Positions 58,581 through 64,000 of a stretch of 64,000 nucleotides of DNA are shown one piece after another (position 1 is the first letter of the stretch; each line of letters opens with the position of its first letter). Where the stretch lies: contig CM043971.1 of the NCBI GenBank assembly GCA_014529385.2, positions 87,372,840-87,436,839 on the forward strand, written 5' to 3'. A model generated the notes under the pieces. That model did not search any database. It worked only from the letters and a program-made list of their open reading frames with translations, and was not told the DNA's origin. A program made the translations under genes and the position numbers. This DNA is from Adiantum capillus-veneris. Lineage: Eukaryota > Streptophyta > Polypodiopsida > Polypodiales > Pteridaceae.

Positions 58581-60205
58581 GATGTAGATTCCATCCTCGG
58601 AAGCTATTGAGTTGAAGCTGGTTCGTCGAGGTGGAAGAGCATTTGAGATGAATGTCCTTAGCCTTCTTCAGTCACTGCAAAATCAAACAACATTGGCACA
58701 GTAATTGCATTCTCTTAAAAAGCATATGCAGTTTTAGGTAGACAAATTGATTGGTCAAAGAATTTCAAACAATTTGGTAGCAATGAACATTAAATTGCAA
58801 TGTAATCAAATGCATAAACAGATGTAAAGGTAGAAAATTAAACAAGTCTGGGGTCGCTAATTTGACGGTCGAAAGGCACTAGAGATCGAATATTAATACC
58901 ATGGATAAGCTTCTTAATTTTCTGTGGTCAATTAAGTTGTTTAATCGCGAGAGCCAAGTATTCATGTTTGAGGGCTGACTAGAGGCTATACCTAGAAAAC
59001 CTTGTAGTTAAGCTACCATAAAAGGAATTTCTCATGAAATCATCGCCTGACTGATTACTTTTTCTTTGACTCCCCAAAGTCTTTTCACATTGATTCAATT
59101 ATGATGTGTGTGCTTATTTTGTATGCCTTGGGTTTTTTGCTTTTCAAGGAAAAGCGCCCACACTGGGAACCTCTAGGGCTCAAGTACCATAGGCAATACA
59201 TGTGAGTGAAGTACCAAATCAAGCCGAGATTTCTCTTCCAGCTTAAGATTTTACAGTGTGGCACTTTGATTTTTGTTTGTTCATTTTCAGCATTTTAATT
59301 TTGTAACTTTGGGGGGTCATATAACACTGTTACCCTCCCAAGGCTCATCACATTAGTAAACTCCCTTTATAATACTTAAGCTAAAGGTCACTAGGGTTAA
59401 GCCCACTAGAAAGCCCTAGTACATTTCACACAATGCTGCCTAAATCGGATTAAGAACCTAAGTAACCATTTCTTATTAGGAAGGCATTCCCCATGGTATT
59501 AAGAGAAGATTTCTAATATCTAGCTTGGTCAAACTAGCTTAGTCGGACTGCTTGATTTTTACCCCTAAACAAGTGATTATGACAAAACATTACATTGAAT
59601 TAAATGTTTGATACTAAGCCAATGCGCTGAATATTATGCTACCAATCACAATCAAAGCAGACAATCATGGATGCAAAAAGATAAGGGCAATGCTAATGGA
59701 CAAGAAACACCTGTTTGTGTTGATGGTCGCGCTTGATTTGAAGTGTGAACGAGAGAAAGGTTCCATGAAGGTCCAAATCCTATCAATAGCAACACGCTCC
59801 TGTACACACTAGGAAACAAAAGGAATACCTCCAGGAGGCACATCAGTGGGAAAAGATAACTTCGCTAATCTCTCAACTCTAAAACAGAAACACTCCTATC
59901 GTACTAATCTTACCTTACCCTCCATCACTCAAGTGATGAGGATCGAAGGTGTTTTATGGCATAGGTTTCTATTTCACTGTACCAGATGTGACATGTGTAG
60001 GTCTGAGTCAATGTTTTGACTTTTATTGTGCATACTCGTTTGCTAATTGCTCTTGCTCTTTATTTTTTTATTTTATTTTTTTGTGAGTATAAAGCTTTAT
60101 ATGTACATTCCCTAAGATCGAAGATTAAGAGGTCAGGGAAAAAGGTTGAGAGGGGAAAAAATGAATGATGACTGTCCACAAACACTCCCCCCTTCCTTGG
60201 GTAGA
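58581..60205 (-). other. 3' non-coding region of Gypsy B
   Basis: Alignable with 14300-16200 of Gypsy A but without an ORF corresponding to 14575-14997. It keeps the purine tract after the polyprotein stop (about 60180-60198) and a TATA-like sequence (about 60095-60105). Confidence 0.7.
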
Positions 60206-62062
60206 TCATACTATTTGAAATGAGCTTGCCACCCTTTGAAACCAATTGTTCCAGTTGGTAATAGGTGAGGATTTTTGCCAGTAGTTTTCTATTACCCTAG
60301 GTGCCTCGTCAAGCTGCAAGGGTGGTAAGGTACTCTCCCAGGATCGAACTTGAAGTGGTTCATCAGGTGATTCTTGAACACTGGGAGGTGTGGATTCTTT
60401 TGTAGCTTCATGGAGGTCCACTACTATAGATGGAGGCGGTGTAGAAGCTTTTACCTCTATGGATGTATTACATGAGGAGCTAGAATCTTCATGGGACTCC
60501 CCCCTTCCTGAGCTAGGTGGAACAAATCGTTCTTTCTTTGGTACCCAAACTAGCTCGGGAGCAGTTGTGTAGCATTCTGTGATTTTTTTCTTTTCACAAT
60601 CATTGATTCGTTTTGGAGCTACGGGATTGGGCTCACTTGGGTCAGGTGATAGGTAAGAGCACAATCTACGTTTTGGCACCCAGATTTGATCATTTCCTTG
60701 ATAGTAGCCTTGGGCTTCCAATAGTTGTTTAGGGATCCATCGCAACATTTTCTTACTTTTCTTGGAGCGAGTGGTACGTTTCTTACAAGGCTTCTGTTTT
60801 TTAGCACTAGCTATGGTCACTAAAGAAGCTTTAGGGACCCACTTGTATGTTTTCTTCGTTACATTAGGATGAGTCCTGTCGGAAGCGATATGCATTGCTT
60901 GTAGCATATTTAAGGGTACATGCATTTCATCCCCCTCAGGTGTTACCCAGGTCGTCCCCCTATTTCCCAAAGTGTCTATGGTTGATGCTAGGTGGACCCA
61001 ATCCACATTGTCTGATTCCGTCATACCCAGTAACACATCCATATAAGGAGAATCTTGGCCAATGTCTGTATCCTTCTTACAAGTGTAACAATATTGTAGT
61101 GGGGCCGAGTGAACTGTGGTGTCAGAGCGATGATCAATAATGGTTTTACTCCCTAAGGGGTGTACCTTACCAGTCACCAAATCCACTCTAAGGACAGAGT
61201 CTTGGAATTGCAAATAGACATGATTTTTAGACCAATCATGAACCATTTGTGCTTCCCTCATAAATGGTCGTCCTAAAATCATTTCATATGACATAAGGTG
61301 TTTAGAGAAATCCATTACAATGAACGTATGTCGTACCTTGTGTCCTAGAACTTTGATCTTAAGATCCTTGAGCATCCCCATAGGTTTGGCTATGGTACCA
61401 TTTTCCATCTTTACCACAATGTTAGTAACACTGAGGCGGGGTTTTCCCATGGATTCCCAACAATCTTTTGTAACGATGCTAACTCCCGCACCACCATCAA
61501 GAATTCCCTTTATAGTTAATCCCTTGGTAGTGATGGGTAGGGTCGCATTAGACTCGTCGCCTTCAAAATACTGCCCTAATTCGTTAATGGGTACCTCAAT
61601 CACAGACTCGTGTCCATCTAAGTCAAGTGATTGCACATGATTTTCCTCATCAATCATAATCGAGTCAGGCCTATTTGGTTGCGCAAAATGCGGTAATCCC
61701 GTTCGTAGCTCTCTGTTAAGGAATGCTCGAAGTGCAAGGAATAACTCAGGATCTCCATACAGCTTTGCTATGATCGTGGTTCGGACCTCAGAAGACATGA
61801 AGTCCACTAGTTTGGCAACATTCATTGGCGTTTTGCAGGGTGTAGGTCCTTGACTAGGAACTAGTGAGGATGGAATCTCATATTCCTCAATGGGATCAGG
61901 TATTCCTTCGTTAAACATCCTTTCCAACAAGAAGGGTGTATGCTCACTTTCTGATGTCCCGTCCTCACTCCCTTCTTGGATGATACTAGATATGGCTAAC
62001 GGTCTATGGTTCATGTGGGGTGGATGAACTTGCGTGGGAAACACTGTCATGAATTTTGACAT
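60206..62062 (-). CDS. Gypsy B protease fused to the C-terminal module
   Basis: 618 codons in one frame. Residues about 165-300 form the retropepsin (GQYFEGDESNATLP, ILDGGAGVSIVTK, MILGRPFMREAQMVHDW); the active site is DGGA instead of the DSGA of Gypsy A. After PLNMLQAMHIAS the frame passes directly into KTYKWVPKASL, MLRWIPKQLLEAQGYY and the same C-terminus as Gypsy A. The junction near 60860 replaces about 4.2 kb of pol. Relative to the gag frame upstream (62004-62930) it is shifted by one base near 62050, so ATG 62062 is probably not a real start. Confidence 0.82.
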   Translation of the reverse strand: MSKFMTVFPTQVHPPHMNHRPLAISSIIQEGSEDGTSESEHTPFLLERMFNEGIPDPIEEYEIPSSLVPSQGPTPCKTPMNVAKLVDFMSSEVRTTIIAKLYGDPELFLALRAFLNRELRTGLPHFAQPNRPDSIMIDEENHVQSLDLDGHESVIEVPINELGQYFEGDESNATLPITTKGLTIKGILDGGAGVSIVTKDCWESMGKPRLSVTNIVVKMENGTIAKPMGMLKDLKIKVLGHKVRHTFIVMDFSKHLMSYEMILGRPFMREAQMVHDWSKNHVYLQFQDSVLRVDLVTGKVHPLGSKTIIDHRSDTTVHSAPLQYCYTCKKDTDIGQDSPYMDVLLGMTESDNVDWVHLASTIDTLGNRGTTWVTPEGDEMHVPLNMLQAMHIASDRTHPNVTKKTYKWVPKASLVTIASAKKQKPCKKRTTRSKKSKKMLRWIPKQLLEAQGYYQGNDQIWVPKRRLCSYLSPDPSEPNPVAPKRINDCEKKKITECYTTAPELVWVPKKERFVPPSSGRGESHEDSSSSCNTSIEVKASTPPPSIVVDLHEATKESTPPSVQESPDEPLQVRSWESTLPPLQLDEAPRVIENYWQKSSPITNWNNWFQRVASSFQIV

Positions 62063-62930
62063 GCATGGGTTCTAGTTCTAGTTTCCTTTGAGTCTCCTCC
62101 ACTAAACCTCTTAGATGTTTCACCTGCTTAATCTCGTCTACTGGGTTTGGGTACGTCCCAATCTTCTTTTTACGATTTTTCCCTTTTTGCCCCTGCGGTT
62201 TATCTTGGGGGTCTTGGATTGGATTTGGAAACACTTGTGGTGTTTTCAGAGGCTCTTTATGGTTTTCTCTTATTCGGTTTTCATTTGGTTCCATGTTACG
62301 GTTTTCTTTGTCGGTCTTTCCGTTTGTGGTATTGGTTCTAGTCTCCATTGTCTCGATTGAATCTGAATCATCGTCGAGGTCATTCATATACACGGGGTCA
62401 TCTCCTGTTCCTATGTTTGTTTTGGAACTTGGCTTTGAACTTTCCGTATTCTGTGACTTCTTCCTTCGTGTCTTCTTTTTCTTTGCTTGGATAACTGACG
62501 CGGTATCTCTTTCTTCGAGGATATGGCCTGGCCCTTGAAGCATGGACCGTGTAATCGCATAAGCGGGTGCGATGGGTGGTATTGGCGATGTCACACTAGC
62601 AATTTCGACCAAATTTAGGGGTGTGATTTTAGGCGCATTTGGGTTATAGGGGCATTGGGCAATCAAGTGATCTATGCCACAACGATTACGTGTGAGTATT
62701 GGCATTGCAGACGTGCTCCCTTGATTCATTTGCATCTGTGCAGCATTCTTTTGCAGCCTAATAGGGCACTCCGCTGCCCGATGTGGTCCACCACACTCGT
62801 AGCATTGAAGAGGTGGCCTCCTAGCCTGGGTGTTGATATTTTGACCTCTGGATGCGAGAGCAGCAGCTTGATAAACCGGATTGACTTGCCCCCAACAATC
62901 TTCCATGTAGTATATAGGACACTCTTCCAA
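62004..62930 (-). pseudogene. gag: Gypsy B gag, zinc-knuckle part
   Basis: 308 codons continuing the gag frame after a TAG at about 62967. It has CYECGGPHRAAECP, and a second knuckle RNRCGIDHLIAQCP whose first Cys is Arg; in Gypsy A both are intact. A Lys-rich acidic linker follows, and the frame is lost at about 62050. Confidence 0.8.
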
Positions 62931-62969
62931 TGTATCAAGTCCGTAGGCAATACTAGTGTCTATTTCCTC

Positions 62970-64000
62970 CTAACAGCCATCTGCATAAGCATTTGATGGC
63001 TCGCAACCCACTTGGTTCATAGGGGCGACTCTTGGATGCAGGGGCTGCGGTCCTAGCACAGGAGGTGGTAGCGGTGTAGCTTGTACAACATTTTGAGGTC
63101 TAGGGACCATGTGTTGCGGTAGTTGCTCAACAGGTGGAGTAGGCATCAATACAGGAGCTCGAGGCGCATCCGTCCAGGCTACAGGTGGTCTATTTGCCAT
63201 CATACGTTTGATCATTAAACAATCCTTAGCTTGGTGACCATACCTACCACATGCATTGCAAGTTCCATTAAATTTTACTCTAAACGTAGGGCACTCACTA
63301 GTGCTATGTGGACCTAAGCAAATGGAACACCATTGTTGCTCCCTTCTTGGATACATGTGACTATTTTGAGGGGGTCGATTATCCTTAAGAGACTCTTGGA
63401 TTGCCTTGGTGAGGTCTGTCAATAATTTCTCAAATACCTTTGGCTCATTGGCAATGGGCTTTGCAGTCATGGGTTCATACTCAATGGCTTGTGAGCTAGT
63501 GGATCTCGTGTCAATAGACACCCTCATGCCTGCTATCATCAAGTTGTCCTCTAATTGGATTGCATTGGCAGTGACATCTTCCCAGGTTGTGATACCTCTA
63601 ATCACTAGTCCATTATAGATTCCTTCATTCCTCAACCCTCGAATGAATCGATCAAGTAGTTGGTTATTGTTGAAGCGCTCATTTACAGGGCAACGAGAGT
63701 TTAAGTGCTTTAGACGACTAATGAAGTCCCTTACCGACTCTCCTTCCTTACGTTCGGCCTTCTGTAGCTGAGATGCTACACCCCAAAGTACACCTTCTCG
63801 TATGTACTCCTTTAGAAACAACCTTCGAAGGGTAGGGTAGATTGTTTTCTCGTCCACCCTTAGGGTTCTATACCAATCTCCAGCCTTCCCACTTAATGTC
63901 AAGCTTAAGGCATTGCACTTATGTAGTTCGTTGCGTTCCCCTAAGGAATCACATACTTGTTCAAACACTTCAATGTGTTTCCTAGCATCTTCGTCCCCAT
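62970..64000 (-). CDS. gag: Gypsy B gag, capsid part, open at the window edge
   Basis: The frame is open to the end of the window. It has the gag capsid domain (HKCNALSLTLSGKAGDWYRT, LWGVASQLQKAERKEGES, RFNNNQLLDRFIRGL) and knuckles WCSICLGPHSTSEC and CNACGRYGHQAKDC. An in-frame TAG at about 62967-62969 separates it from 62004-62930. It is close to Gypsy A gag throughout. Confidence 0.85.
   Translation of the reverse strand, partial: GDEDARKHIEVFEQVCDSLGERNELHKCNALSLTLSGKAGDWYRTLRVDEKTIYPTLRRLFLKEYIREGVLWGVASQLQKAERKEGESVRDFISRLKHLNSRCPVNERFNNNQLLDRFIRGLRNEGIYNGLVIRGITTWEDVTANAIQLEDNLMIAGMRVSIDTRSTSSQAIEYEPMTAKPIANEPKVFEKLLTDLTKAIQESLKDNRPPQNSHMYPRREQQWCSICLGPHSTSECPTFRVKFNGTCNACGRYGHQAKDCLMIKRMMANRPPVAWTDAPRAPVLMPTPPVEQLPQHMVPRPQNVVQATPLPPPVLGPQPLHPRVAPMNQVGCEPSNAYADGC

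Larger units (their letters stand above)
57995..64000 (-). mobile_element. Gypsy B, pol-less relative of Gypsy A
   Basis: Minus strand. The 3' LTR, polypurine tract, 3' region and coding region are closely related to Gypsy A. Between the end of the protease region and the WVPK module B lacks everything that A has at about 9450-13630: RT, RNase H, integrase and second protease, about 4.2 kb. The 5' part lies beyond the window. It would depend on another element for reverse transcription and integration. Confidence 0.88.

Overview
The window is nuclear DNA of a land plant with a large, repeat-rich genome. The evidence is a spliced LRR receptor-kinase gene with GT-AG introns, plant-type Ty3/Gypsy and Ty1/Copia elements with plant primer-binding sites, a TNP2-like transposase and long TC/GA/GT microsatellites. 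The style would suit a fern or other seed-free plant, but I cannot fix the species. Almost everything is transposable element; the only host-type gene is the receptor kinase, and it is dead.

Layout. 1-2812 and 16777-19140 (minus): decayed genes of a TNP2-like DNA transposon, split by Gypsy A. 2813-16776 (plus): Gypsy A, a 14-kb LTR element with gag-protease, pol, a second protease-like domain after integrase and an accessory ORF. 19141-22794: LTR-end relic, giant TC repeat, nothing coding. 22795-27533 (minus): Copia C, defective. 27534-27878: fragment of Copia D. 27879-29953: microsatellites and a PIF1-like helicase relic. 29954-35128 (plus): Copia D, apparently intact, target duplication AGGCC. 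35134-37500: no genes, one MITE. 38020-43373 (plus): LRR receptor-kinase pseudogene whose last exon holds a 1.3-kb inverted-repeat element (42030-43341) flanked by TTAA.

44367-53956 is the most unusual part: a 9.6-kb element with terminal inverted repeats, inserted into a minus-strand Gypsy gag-protease relic whose halves lie at 43632-44366 and 53957-54240. It has two unknown genes on plus (45160-46477, 46725-48295), two near-identical large palindromes at the convergence point (48497-48637, 49032-49171), a divergent histone H3-like gene with a long N-terminal tail (49358-50254, minus), and a multi-exon RNase-H-like transposase (50395-53345, minus). All four genes carry stop codons or frameshifts. 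A transposon carrying a histone H3-like gene is the best candidate here for an undescribed system.

54316-55176 and 57391-57994: unidentified decayed sequence around truncated Copia E (55177-57390). 57995-64000 (minus): Gypsy B, same family as A but lacking reverse transcriptase, RNase H, integrase and the second protease, its gag-protease fused in frame to the C-terminal module; it runs off the window.
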